From an uncultured Collinsella sp. (GTDB lineage Bacteria > Actinomycetota > Coriobacteriia > Coriobacteriales > Coriobacteriaceae), in assembly GCA_900751665.1 (NCBI GenBank), contig CAADSV010000002.1:1-38581 (forward strand): DNA of 38,581 bases, written 5' to 3'. Below are positions 23,415 through 32,155 of the stretch, piece after piece. The notes beneath the pieces are model-generated. The model made no database searches and was not told the DNA's origin. It saw only the letters and a program-made list of their open reading frames with translations. The position numbers were made by a program, and so were the translations under genes. The first letter of the stretch is position 1, and every line of letters begins with the position of its first letter.

Positions 23415-25576
23415 GCGAAAGTATCTATACACTGCGCGTTTCGAGGGCTGCGGCAGGAGCGTATCCAACGATTTCCGATGCCTTGGCGGCAGCCGATCAG
23501 CTCTATCCGGATGCCGAGCAACCGGTGATGATTCGCGTCGATCCGGGCGAGTATTGCGAGCGGGTCGAGATTCATCGCTCGCATGTGACGATTGAGGGAG
23601 AGACGGCCGACAGCGTGCGTATCGTGGGCAGCCTGGGTGCCAAGATGCCTTCGGAGGACGGCTCGGGCGTCGACGGTACGCTCGGCACCTTTAGGACCTA
23701 TACCGTTTTGGTCGATGCCGACGACGTACGGCTCGAGAACCTCACGATCGAAAACGATGCGGGCGATGGGCGCGAGGTCGGTCAAGCGATTGCCCTGTAT
23801 GCTGATGGCGACCGTCTGGTTGTCGATGCCTGCTGCATTAAGGGGCACCAGGACACACTGTTTTTGGGCCCGCTGCCGCCGCATGAGGCCAAACCGGGCG
23901 GGTTCATAGGACCCAAACAGTATGCGCCGCGCCGGGTGGGACGCCAGTATTTTCGACGTTGCCGGATCGAGGGCGATGTCGACTTTATCTTTGGCGGCGC
24001 GCGTGCCTACTTTGAGGGGTGCGAGATTCGCTCGCTCAACCGCGATATGGATGTCAACGGGTATGTAACGGCAGCCTCCACGCCTAAAGGCGAGCCGTAC
24101 GGATTTGTGTTCCACGGCTGTTCGTTTACAGCACCGGATGGCGTGGCGCTGGATTCGGTCTACCTGGGCCGTCCTTGGCGCGAATGGGCGCAAACTGTGC
24201 TGATCGATTGCTGGCTGGGGCGACATATCAAGCGCGAAGGCTGGTGGGATTGGAATAAGCCGGCGGCGCACAACTGCGTGCAGTATGCTGGCGCGATTCT
24301 GCATGGGCCGGCGGGTGATACTACCGGCTGGGTGCCGTGGGCGAATAAACTCGATGTGATGACTGCCGCCGGGTACGCCCGCGAGCAGGTGCTTGCCGGT
24401 GCGGACGGTTGGGACCCCGAGGGCGGCGACGGTGATGCGGTGGAGACGGCTGGGCTGTCTGACAACGGTCGCACCGTGCACATCGAGACGTACTGCGAAG
24501 ACGAGCCTGCGCTGCGTGCCCGGTTGAAGCGCGAGGGGCGCTCGGCCGCATTCGCGGGCAAGACTCCTGCAGATTTTGAGGCATGGAGGATTGCGACCAG
24601 GACTCGCCTGTACGATGTTTTGGGTCTTTCGCTTATGGACCGCGTCCCGATTGAGGTTCGTGAGTTCGACCGCGTGCGGGTGGCTGGCGGTATCGTGCGC
24701 ACCCATGCGATGCTGCAGGTGGAGCGCGACGTTTGGATGCCGTTCTACCTGCTCGAGCCGCAGTCGCCTAAGCTCGATGTGCGCGGCCGCAAGCGTTGCT
24801 ATATCTGCCCGCATGGCCATCAGGGAGCAGGCGCCGCAAGTGTTGCGGGCGTGACGGGCGTGCCGGCGGTCGATGATGCCGTGCGTAAGTTCAATTACGA
24901 CTACGGTCTGCGTTTGGCACGCATGGGTTACGTGACCGTCTGCCCCGACGCGCGCGGCTGGGGATACCGTCGTGACTGGAAGGGTCAGGGCGATGACGAG
25001 AACAGCTACCTGCGCGGTACGTGCCTGAATCAGGCACGTATGGCCGAGCCACTGGGTCTTACGGTCGCGGGCCTCAACGCCTGGGATAACATGCGTCTGA
25101 TCGATTACTTGGAGGCGCGCGGCGACATTGCCATGGATGACCTGGGTTGCTTTGGTTTTTCGGGTGGCGGCTACATGACGTTGTACCTGGCCGCACTCGA
25201 CCCGCGTGTGCGCAAGGCGTTTGTCTCGGGTTATCTGTACGGTGTCGACGATTCGCTGCTGCATCTCAATGGCAATTGCAGCTGCAACTACACTCCCGGA
25301 CTTTGGCGCTTACTCGACATGGGCGATATTGCCTCGCTCATCGCGCCGCATCCGCTGCTGGTGCAAAGCTGCGAAGAGGATCATCTGAACGGTTCGCGCG
25401 GGCTGAAAAATGTTGACGAGCAGCTCGAGATCGTGCGCGATGCCTACAAGTTGCTGGGTCGCAGAGATGGCCTGCGGCACGAGGTGTGTCCGGGTGAACA
25501 CCATCTGGGCGTGGCACATCTTGTCGAGGATATCGAATGGCTCGATTCGCACGTTGCGGAATGCGCCCGTGCATAG
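23411..25576 (+). CDS. Pectin methylesterase (CE8) fused to an alpha/beta hydrolase
   Basis: A 721-residue two-domain protein. Residues about 1-320 are a CE8 pectin methylesterase beta-helix, with Gln147-Asp148 (GHQDTL), the nucleophile Asp191 (GDVDFIFGG) and Arg254/Trp256 (LGRPWREW). Residues about 360-721 are an alpha/beta hydrolase like acetyl-xylan esterases/dienelactone hydrolases: nucleophile Ser584 (GFSGGGYMT), probable acid in QSCEEDHL and histidine in PGEHHLG. No signal peptide precedes the CE8 domain, so both activities should be cytoplasmic. The protein could strip methyl and acetyl esters from the same imported oligogalacturonide. Starts inside the stop codon of the preceding esterase gene. 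Confidence 0.9.
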   Translation: MSESIYTLRVSRAAAGAYPTISDALAAADQLYPDAEQPVMIRVDPGEYCERVEIHRSHVTIEGETADSVRIVGSLGAKMPSEDGSGVDGTLGTFRTYTVLVDADDVRLENLTIENDAGDGREVGQAIALYADGDRLVVDACCIKGHQDTLFLGPLPPHEAKPGGFIGPKQYAPRRVGRQYFRRCRIEGDVDFIFGGARAYFEGCEIRSLNRDMDVNGYVTAASTPKGEPYGFVFHGCSFTAPDGVALDSVYLGRPWREWAQTVLIDCWLGRHIKREGWWDWNKPAAHNCVQYAGAILHGPAGDTTGWVPWANKLDVMTAAGYAREQVLAGADGWDPEGGDGDAVETAGLSDNGRTVHIETYCEDEPALRARLKREGRSAAFAGKTPADFEAWRIATRTRLYDVLGLSLMDRVPIEVREFDRVRVAGGIVRTHAMLQVERDVWMPFYLLEPQSPKLDVRGRKRCYICPHGHQGAGAASVAGVTGVPAVDDAVRKFNYDYGLRLARMGYVTVCPDARGWGYRRDWKGQGDDENSYLRGTCLNQARMAEPLGLTVAGLNAWDNMRLIDYLEARGDIAMDDLGCFGFSGGGYMTLYLAALDPRVRKAFVSGYLYGVDDSLLHLNGNCSCNYTPGLWRLLDMGDIASLIAPHPLLVQSCEEDHLNGSRGLKNVDEQLEIVRDAYKLLGRRDGLRHEVCPGEHHLGVAHLVEDIEWLDSHVAECARA

Positions 25577-25645
25577 CCCCTCGGCATGCTGCGAATAAAC
25601 GGTACGTTCCTGTATGACTGCCGATGGGCGGATGAGGAGAAGATT

Positions 25646-26314
25646 ATGGAAACGAAGAGTTTGAGTGAATCGACCATTTGCTGCTTTGGCGATTCGACCA
25701 CATGGGGGGATAACGGATGCGGCGCAGGCGGCAACGACATCTCGTGGACTTCGCATCTGGGCGCGTTGCTGGGAGGTGCAGTCGTCGAGAACTTTGGCAT
25801 CAAGGGTTCGCGTATCGCCATCAAGGCCGACCGTACCGATTCATTTGTCGAGCGCCTGGACGGTATCGACGATGCGGCCGATATCTACATTGTCTTTGGC
25901 GGCGTCAACGACTTTAGCCGCAACGTGCCGCTTGGCGAGTTGGGCAGTACCGATGTGCATGAGTTCTACGGTGCGCTCGATTACCTGATCCGCACCATCA
26001 CGGCACGCTCGCCTCGGGCAAAGCTCGTGTTTATGACGCCGTGCAAGACGAGCGGTAAGCACGAGAAGGATATCCCGGCAAGCGATGAGCTCAATCACCT
26101 GGGGTTGACGCAGGTCGCCTACGTGCGGGCGATGCTCGAAGTCTGCGACCGCTACTCGGTTCCGGTGATTGACCTGTATGCGCAAAGTGGTATCAGCCCG
26201 TTTTTGCCAGGGCACCGCGAGCTCTATATGCCGGACGGTCTGCATTACAGTCCTGCCGGCTATGAGCGCCTGGCGCATCGCATCGCCGCGGGTCTCACCG
26301 CCGTTTGCCGCTAA
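25646..26314 (+). CDS. SGNH/GDSL hydrolase, probable carbohydrate acetylesterase
   Basis: A 222-residue SGNH hydrolase. Block I is CFGDSTTWG with nucleophile Ser17, the Asn block is FGGVNDFS, and the C-terminal DGLHYSPAG supplies the Asp and His. No signal peptide. ATG at 25646 follows GATGAGGAGAAG. In this neighbourhood it probably removes acetyl groups from pectin fragments, like rhamnogalacturonan acetylesterases; the exact substrate is not evident. Confidence 0.85.
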   Translation: METKSLSESTICCFGDSTTWGDNGCGAGGNDISWTSHLGALLGGAVVENFGIKGSRIAIKADRTDSFVERLDGIDDAADIYIVFGGVNDFSRNVPLGELGSTDVHEFYGALDYLIRTITARSPRAKLVFMTPCKTSGKHEKDIPASDELNHLGLTQVAYVRAMLEVCDRYSVPVIDLYAQSGISPFLPGHRELYMPDGLHYSPAGYERLAHRIAAGLTAVCR

Positions 26315-26341
26315 AAGTCTGCCGTTTGCGGGGAATATAGG

Positions 26342-26394
26342 GTTAACGTTCACCCTATATTCCCCGTTCGCGTTACACTAGGGGTAACGTTCAC
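26342..26394 (+). promoter_or_regulatory. GH105 promoter with two operators
   Basis: GTTAACGTTCAC (26342-26353) and GGTAACGTTCAC (26383-26394), 41 bp centre to centre. Between them a TTCACC (26350-26355) and TACACT (26374-26379) with an 18-bp spacer can serve as -35 and -10, so the operators bracket the promoter. Confidence 0.75.
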
Positions 26395-26421
26395 CTATCG
26401 TTTATGTCAGAGGGGACAGCA

Positions 26422-27660
26422 ATGGGTTGCAATCAAATCCTGGACCGTTATATCGAGCAGTTGATCGAAAGCTCTACGCCGCAGGCGCCGGCTTGGAATA
26501 TCGAAAAGATTCGCGCCGGCAAGGAGAACACCTGGAACTATATCGACGGCTGCATGATCAAGGCGCTCATCGAGCTGTACGAGATCACGGGTGAGCAGCG
26601 CTACCTGACCTTTGCCGATGACTACATCGATTTCTTTGTCCAGGACGACGGTACCATCAAGCATTACAACCCGCAGGAGTACAACCTCGATAACGTCAAT
26701 GCGGGCAAGACCCTCTACAAGCTCTATGACCTGGTGGGCAAGCCCAAGTACCGTGCCGCCATGGACACCATCTACCGCCAGCTCGAGACCCAGCCGCGCA
26801 CCAAAGAAGGCGTGTTTTGGCACAAGGCCGTCTATCCCAACCAGATCTGGCTCGATGGCATGTATATGGCCCAGCCGTTCTACATGCAGTACGAGCTGAG
26901 CTTCCACAACCGTCGTGCCTGCTCGGACAGCTTCCATATGTTCCAGGTCGTGCATGACCTGATGCGCAACCCCCTCAACGGTCTGTACTATCACGCTTAC
27001 GACGCGAGCCGCAAACAGTTCTGGTGCGACCCGGTCACCGGCCTTTCGGCTAACTTCTGGCTGCGCGCCGAGGGCTGGTTTGCCATGGCACTCATCGATA
27101 CCTGGGAGCTCATGCCGCCTTCGATGTCAGCCGAGAAGGACGAGATTCGCAAGATGTTCCACGACCTGATCGATGCCATGCTGCCGTATCAGGACGAGAA
27201 GACCGGCATGTGGCATCAGGTCATCAACCTGCCCAATATCGCCCCCAACTACCTGGAGGAGTCTGGTAGCGCGATTTTTGCCAATGCCATCATGAAGGGC
27301 GTGCGTCTAGGCGTGCTGGGCGAGCGTTACTACCAGTACGGCCGTCGCGCCTTCGACGGCATCTGCGAGACCTGCCTGTCCGAGCATGATGGGCAGCTGG
27401 CGCTCGACAACATCTGCCTGGTCGCGGGCTTGGGAAACACCGCGCACCGCGAGGGCACGTTTGGTTACTACATGAGCGAGCCTATCGTCAAAAACGATGC
27501 GAAGGGCGTGGCGCCGCTGGTGCTTGCCTATATCGAGACCATGCATCACGACAAGCTGGCCGGTAAACGCGATCCGCTCGCCCCCTCGGGCGTGTGCTCC
27601 ATCGAGGACCCGTTTGGCGGATACACCCCGGGCATCAACGCTCATAAGGGATGTGAATAA
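26422..27660 (+). CDS. GH105 unsaturated rhamnogalacturonyl hydrolase
   Basis: A 412-residue (alpha/alpha)6-barrel hydrolase of family GH105 (YteR/YesR type). It releases the 4,5-unsaturated galacturonate from the end of lyase-produced pectic oligomers by hydration of the double bond. The catalytic aspartate is Asp145 in QIWLDGMYMAQPF; WNYIDGCMIKA near residue 35 is also typical. The ATG at 26422, preceded by AGAGGGGA, is chosen over the ATG at 26404, which has no ribosome site. No signal peptide. No pectate or rhamnogalacturonan lyase is in the window, so its substrates may come from other bacteria. Confidence 0.93.
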   Translation: MGCNQILDRYIEQLIESSTPQAPAWNIEKIRAGKENTWNYIDGCMIKALIELYEITGEQRYLTFADDYIDFFVQDDGTIKHYNPQEYNLDNVNAGKTLYKLYDLVGKPKYRAAMDTIYRQLETQPRTKEGVFWHKAVYPNQIWLDGMYMAQPFYMQYELSFHNRRACSDSFHMFQVVHDLMRNPLNGLYYHAYDASRKQFWCDPVTGLSANFWLRAEGWFAMALIDTWELMPPSMSAEKDEIRKMFHDLIDAMLPYQDEKTGMWHQVINLPNIAPNYLEESGSAIFANAIMKGVRLGVLGERYYQYGRRAFDGICETCLSEHDGQLALDNICLVAGLGNTAHREGTFGYYMSEPIVKNDAKGVAPLVLAYIETMHHDKLAGKRDPLAPSGVCSIEDPFGGYTPGINAHKGCE

Positions 27661-27661
27661 C

Positions 27662-28567
27662 GTGGGGGCTATTACTCCGGGTGTACGTTTGCACGACCTT
27701 CCGCAGGGGACTGTCGAGGAACGCATTCGCATGGCGGGAGAGCTGGGCTTTTCGTGCATTCAGCTGCCGAGCAAGGTGCTCTACGCATCGATGGGGATCG
27801 ATCGAGGCGGCCTGACCCGCGAGCTTGCCGGCCATTTGCGTGCGGTGCTCGACGAGGCAGGCGTTTCGGTCGCTGTGCTCGGCTGTTATAAGAATCTGGC
27901 GACGCCCGATCGCCAACAACTCATGGATAACTTTGCCGAGTACGAGGCGTGCTTGAACTTTGCCCAGATGCTCGGCGGATGCCCGGTTGGCACCGAGACC
28001 GGTCGCCCCAATGCGCAGAACCGCGTCGCGGACGACCGCATGACCGACGAGGCGCTCGATGCGTTTGCAGACGGACTTGCGCACGTCTGCGAGCGTGCCG
28101 AGGCCATGGGCGGTCAGGTTCTAATTGAGCCCGGTTGGAACGAGACGGTCAACACGCCAGATCGCTGCCGTGAGGTGCTGGAGCGCGTCTCGAGCCCGTC
28201 GCTCGGCGTGATCTATGACCCAGTGTCGCTGCTGCACCCCAGCGTCGTTGACGAAGCGCAGGAAATCACCGCGCGCATGCTCTATTTATGCGGCAGCAAG
28301 ATCCGCGTGCTGCACGCCAAGGATTTTGAGGTCGTTGATAACGAGGACGAAGCCGGTTGGTGCGACGGTACGGGTTCGCGCCTGGTGTGTCATGGCGTGG
28401 GCGAGACGGGACGATATGACTTTGAGCCCGTGGTGGCCTGGGCGGCTGCCGCCTGCCCTGGGATTCCCTGCGTGGTCGAGAACAGCGTGCCGGCGACGGC
28501 GGCTGACTGCCTGGCGACACTCGAGCACATGTCCGCTCGCTGCGGGGCTTCGCATCGCGAGTTATAG
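27662..28567 (+). CDS. Sugar phosphate isomerase/epimerase-like TIM-barrel protein
   Basis: A 301-residue protein of the xylose-isomerase-like TIM-barrel group (AP-endonuclease 2 fold). Metal-site-like features are VLIEPGWNETVNT, VIYDPVSLLHP, VLHAKDFEVVDN and the C-terminal PCVVENSVP. The GTG start at 27662, one base after the GH105 stop, follows AAGGGATG and implies translational coupling; the longer upstream frame is a GH105 shadow. Members of this group include isomerases, epimerases and dehydratases of sugars. Its place directly behind GH105 suggests a step in handling the released unsaturated uronate or rhamnose, but the reaction cannot be named. Confidence 0.8.
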   Translation: MGAITPGVRLHDLPQGTVEERIRMAGELGFSCIQLPSKVLYASMGIDRGGLTRELAGHLRAVLDEAGVSVAVLGCYKNLATPDRQQLMDNFAEYEACLNFAQMLGGCPVGTETGRPNAQNRVADDRMTDEALDAFADGLAHVCERAEAMGGQVLIEPGWNETVNTPDRCREVLERVSSPSLGVIYDPVSLLHPSVVDEAQEITARMLYLCGSKIRVLHAKDFEVVDNEDEAGWCDGTGSRLVCHGVGETGRYDFEPVVAWAAAACPGIPCVVENSVPATAADCLATLEHMSARCGASHREL

Positions 28568-28670
28568 CATTGGCTTTTGTCGTGTCGGCAGATTGAGATT
28601 ACCTGTATGGGGGCGGCGGTGAAGGGTCTTTATCGTCGCCCCATTGGATTGCATTAAAAAGGGGAGTTGC

Positions 28671-29888
28671 GTGGCTATCCACATTGTCGAAGAGGCGAAT
28701 CGTTGCCTGGGTTGTAAAAGGGCGTTCTGTCAGCTTAAGGGCTGCCCAGTTCAGACGCCTATTCCGCAGGTCATCGACCTGTTCAAACAGCGTCGTCTAG
28801 AAGAGGCGGGCGAGCTACTGTTCCAGAACAATCCCATGAGCGCGGTCTGCTCCATGGTGTGCAATCATTCGGGCCAGTGCGAGGGCGCTTGCATTCAGGG
28901 CCGTAAGGGCACACCCGTGCATTTTTCGAGCATCGAGCACTACATCTCCACAGCGTATTTAGATCGTAAGGAGTGGACGCCCGCGCCGTCGTGTGGCAAA
29001 CAGGTTGCTGTGGTTGGTTCCGGTCCCCCCGGTATTACCGTGGCCATTAAGATGGCCCAGCTGGGCTGTGCCGTCACGGTATTTGAACAGCGCCCCGAGA
29101 TCGGCGGTGTGCTGGAATACGGTATCCCCGAGTTCCGCCTGCCCCGTGCGCTCGTACAAAAGTACCGTCACGTGATGTGCTCGCTTGGCGTGCGCGTGCG
29201 CCCCTCGACCACCATTGGTGGCGCGCTGCATATCGACGACCTGCTGCGCGACGGCTACGATGCGGTCTTTGTTGGTACCGGTACCTGGCGTGCCCGCAAA
29301 CTGGGCATTCCCGGCGAGTCGCGCGGCAACGTGCTGTTTGGTATCGATTACCTGGTCGATCCTGCGAGCGTGGCAATCGGGCAGAACGTGGCGGTCATCG
29401 GTGCCGGCAATGTGGCCATGGATGTTGCCCGCACAGCCCTGCGCTCGGGCGCTCGCAAGGTCACCGTGTATGCCCGCTCGCGCCATATCTCGGCCATCGA
29501 TGATGAGGTGGAGCTGACCGAGCTTGACGGTGCCGAGATTGTGTGCGGCAAGGCGATCTGTGCCATCGACGACAACGGTCCGGTCTTCGAGACGGCTATC
29601 TTCGACGAGGAGAATAACGTGGTGGGGTACGAGGAAGAGCTCGACCATGCGTCTGCCGACACAGTTGTGATTGCGGCTTCGCAGGTGCCCAAAGACAAGC
29701 TTGTGCTTACGACGGGTGGTCTGGAGACCGACCATCGCGGCCTGCTTTCGGTCGACGAGAACGGCATGACCACCGTGCCCGGCGTCTTTGCCGCCGGCGA
29801 CGTGGTTAACGGCCCGCTGACGGTTGTTCACGCCGTAGCCGGCGCCAAGCTCGCCGTCGAAGGCATGACTGCCTATTTGGGTCTCTAA
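28671..29888 (+). CDS. GltD-like Fe-S flavoprotein oxidoreductase
   Basis: A 405-residue NAD(P)H-dependent FAD oxidoreductase related to the glutamate synthase small subunit. The N-terminus carries two cysteine clusters for [4Fe-4S] centres (CLGCKRAFCQLKGCP and CSMVCNHSGQCEGAC). The FAD-binding GxGxxG appears as VVGSGPPG with the third-strand VFEQRPEIGG, the NAD(P)-binding one as VIGAGNVAMD, and the late FAD block as GVFAAGDVVNG. No GltB partner is adjacent. The GTG at 28671 follows AAAAAGGGGAG. Situated in the pectin island before an Old-Yellow-Enzyme-type protein; it may feed electrons to it or another partner, which is inference. The middle G of VVGSGPPG deviates from the usual GAGPAG by having two prolines. 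Confidence 0.85.
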   Translation: MAIHIVEEANRCLGCKRAFCQLKGCPVQTPIPQVIDLFKQRRLEEAGELLFQNNPMSAVCSMVCNHSGQCEGACIQGRKGTPVHFSSIEHYISTAYLDRKEWTPAPSCGKQVAVVGSGPPGITVAIKMAQLGCAVTVFEQRPEIGGVLEYGIPEFRLPRALVQKYRHVMCSLGVRVRPSTTIGGALHIDDLLRDGYDAVFVGTGTWRARKLGIPGESRGNVLFGIDYLVDPASVAIGQNVAVIGAGNVAMDVARTALRSGARKVTVYARSRHISAIDDEVELTELDGAEIVCGKAICAIDDNGPVFETAIFDEENNVVGYEEELDHASADTVVIAASQVPKDKLVLTTGGLETDHRGLLSVDENGMTTVPGVFAAGDVVNGPLTVVHAVAGAKLAVEGMTAYLGL

Positions 29889-29903
29889 CACATCCCATCC
29901 ATT

Positions 29904-29975
29904 AGTTGCGGTGAAATACGGACTGTTTTGGCTGTGAAAAGCCTCGGCTGCCCCGTATTTCACCGCAACTTTTTG
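29904..29975 (+). repeat. TTGCGGTGA-type inverted repeat acting as terminator
   Basis: AGTTGCGGTGAAATACGG (29904-29921) and its exact complement (29953-29970) form an 18-bp stem followed by T5, probably terminating the GltD-like gene. The left arm and the following ACTGTTTTGGCTG recur almost unchanged at 32822-32849. Confidence 0.85.
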
Positions 29976-30085
29976 GGGGTTGAGCAGAGACTGGGGGAAC
30001 GCGTGCGGTCGGGTGCTGTGCGGTTGCTGATACAATAGGTACGTTAGCAACTGCCGCCGAGCGGCTCAAACGAAAGGAAGCCTGT

Positions 30086-32035
30086 ATGGAGTCCTCTGCC
30101 TATCCGATGCTCTTTAGCCCGATCAAGGTCGGTACGACCGAGGTCAAGAACCGCGTCTTTATGCCGCCGGTATCTACCAACCTGGCCGATCACGGCTATG
30201 TGACCGACGATCTGGTCGACCACTACCGTGCCCGCGCCAAGGGCGGCGTGGGCCTCATCATTACCGAGGTCGTGACGGTCGAGCCCACCTATACCTATCT
30301 GCCGGGTGACATGTGCTGCTACGACGACACGTTTATCCCCGGCTGGGAAAAGCTCGCCGCGGCCGTCCACGAGTATGGCTGCAAGATCATGCCGCAGCTC
30401 TTCCATCCCGCCTACATGGCCTTTAACATTCCGGGCACGCCGCGCCTGATCGCTCCGTCCTTTGTGGGCCCGTCTTACGCCCGCGAGGCACCGCGCCCCA
30501 TCACGGTCGACGAGATTCACGAGCTCACGCATCAGTTTGGCGACGCTGCCGTGCGTATGCAGAAGGCCGGTGTCGATGGCGTCGAGGTCCATGCGGCGCA
30601 CGCCCACGGCATGCTCGGCGGTTTCTTGACCCCGCTCTATAACAAGCGTACCGATGAGTACGGCGGCTCGCTCGACGCCCGCATGCGCTTTTTGCTCGAG
30701 GTCATCGCCGAGATTCGCGAGCGCTGCGGCAAGGACTTTATCATCGACGTCCGCATCTCGGGCGATGAGTACACCGATGGCGGTCTGACCCTCAACGACA
30801 TGATCTACGTCTCGCGTCGCCTGGAGAAGGCCGGCGTCGACATGATTCATGTGTCGGGCGGCACCACCATCAAGCGCGGTTCCGCGATTCCTGCCGCCGG
30901 TACCCAGCAGGCCTCGCACGCTGCCTGCTCGCGCGAGATCAAAAAGCACGTCAACATTCCTGTCGCCACCGTCGGCCGCATCAACGAGGCCTGGATCGCC
31001 GAGGAGCTGATCGAGGACGGCGCTGCCGACATCTGCATGATGGGCCGCGCCAATCTGTGCGATGCCGAGTTCTGCAATAAGGCCGCTGCCGGCAACGCCG
31101 ACGACATCCGCCCCTGCATCGGCTGCCTGCGCTGCCTGAACGGCATTATGTTTGGCAAGCGCATCTCCTGCACCGTCAATCCCGATGTTGAGCGCGACGA
31201 GGCCGGCTACGAGCCTGCCGCCGAGGCTAAGAACGTGCTGGTTGTGGGCGCTGGTCCTGCGGGCATGGAGGCAGCCTACATTGCCGCCAAGCGCGGCCAC
31301 AACGTGGTGCTCGTGGATAAGCAGGACGAGCCGGGCGGCGAGATGCGCATCGCAGCCGTTCCGCCGGCAAAGCAGGAACTCACCCGTGTGATCAAGTATC
31401 AGTATCGTCGTCTGGCCGAGGCCGGCGTGAAGTGCGTATTTGGCACCGAGCTTACTGCCGAGGACATTCAGCGCGACTACGCCGGCTACGAGGTCGTCCT
31501 GGCTTATGGCGCCGAGCCCATCGTTCCGGCCTTCATGCAGGGCTTTAAGCAGGTTATGACGGCCGACGACCTGCTGGGCGGCAAGGCTTTCCCGGGCAAG
31601 AAGATCGTCATCGTCGGCGGCGGCACCGTCGGCTGCGAGACGGCCGATTACCTGGCCCCGCTGGTCAACGACCTCTCGCCGGCCAATCGCGATGTCACCG
31701 TTATCGAGATGACCAAGACGCTCGCCGCCAACGAGGGCGGCGCCGGTCGCGCGGTGCTCATCACGCGCATGCTCTCAAAGGGCGTCCACGTGCTGACCGA
31801 GGCCAAGGTGACCGAGATTACCGAGGATGCCATCAGCTACGAGAAGGACGGCGAGGTCCACACCATCGCCGATGCCGATACGCTGGTGCTTGCCATGGGC
31901 TATCGTCCCAATACCAAGCTGGCCGACGACCTTGCCGCTGCCGGCGTTGCCACCCACGTGCTGGGCGATGCCAACAAGTGCGGCAACATCCGCGACGCTA
32001 TCGGCGATGGCTACAAGGTTGCCTGCGAGCTCTAG
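30086..32035 (+). CDS. NADH:flavin oxidoreductase of the Old Yellow Enzyme/FadH-BaiCD type
   Basis: A 649-residue protein with an FMN TIM barrel (about 1-370), a [4Fe-4S] site (CIGCLRCLNG then SCTVNP) and a C-terminal FAD/NAD(P)-binding half (VVGAGPAGMEAA; VIVGGGTVGCETA). This is the architecture of 2,4-dienoyl-CoA reductase and of the bile-acid enzymes BaiCD/BaiH, which reduce C=C bonds next to a carbonyl. The usual HxxHxGYLL catalytic block reads His169-AAHAH-Gly175-ML, so the catalytic tyrosine appears replaced by glycine. Substrate unknown; the pectin context suggests an unsaturated uronate derivative, but dietary or steroid enones are equally possible. ATG at 30086 follows AAAGGAAG. Confidence 0.88.
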   Translation: MESSAYPMLFSPIKVGTTEVKNRVFMPPVSTNLADHGYVTDDLVDHYRARAKGGVGLIITEVVTVEPTYTYLPGDMCCYDDTFIPGWEKLAAAVHEYGCKIMPQLFHPAYMAFNIPGTPRLIAPSFVGPSYAREAPRPITVDEIHELTHQFGDAAVRMQKAGVDGVEVHAAHAHGMLGGFLTPLYNKRTDEYGGSLDARMRFLLEVIAEIRERCGKDFIIDVRISGDEYTDGGLTLNDMIYVSRRLEKAGVDMIHVSGGTTIKRGSAIPAAGTQQASHAACSREIKKHVNIPVATVGRINEAWIAEELIEDGAADICMMGRANLCDAEFCNKAAAGNADDIRPCIGCLRCLNGIMFGKRISCTVNPDVERDEAGYEPAAEAKNVLVVGAGPAGMEAAYIAAKRGHNVVLVDKQDEPGGEMRIAAVPPAKQELTRVIKYQYRRLAEAGVKCVFGTELTAEDIQRDYAGYEVVLAYGAEPIVPAFMQGFKQVMTADDLLGGKAFPGKKIVIVGGGTVGCETADYLAPLVNDLSPANRDVTVIEMTKTLAANEGGAGRAVLITRMLSKGVHVLTEAKVTEITEDAISYEKDGEVHTIADADTLVLAMGYRPNTKLADDLAAAGVATHVLGDANKCGNIRDAIGDGYKVACEL

Positions 32036-32092
32036 TCAACTCCTTGATGCATGGGGGACCTGTCACCGCGGCGTCAGTCGGTAAATAGCAAA

Positions 32093-32130
32093 AAGCGACG
32101 GCCGTCCCGTACGTGGGACGGCCGTCGCTT
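32093..32130. terminator. Bidirectional terminator between convergent genes
   Basis: AAGCGACGGCCGTCCC (32093-32108) pairs perfectly with 32115-32130, loop GTACGT. A-rich on the left (AAAAAG) and T-containing on the right, serving both the + gene (ends 32035) and the - gene (ends 32156). Confidence 0.88.
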
Positions 32131-32155
32131 GCGTTAGTTGCAATAGGTCGTGCGA

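Noticed and set aside
23366..25264. 632-codon open frame antisense to the methylesterase fusion
   Set aside because: Shadow frame; the + strand gene has full catalytic motifs.
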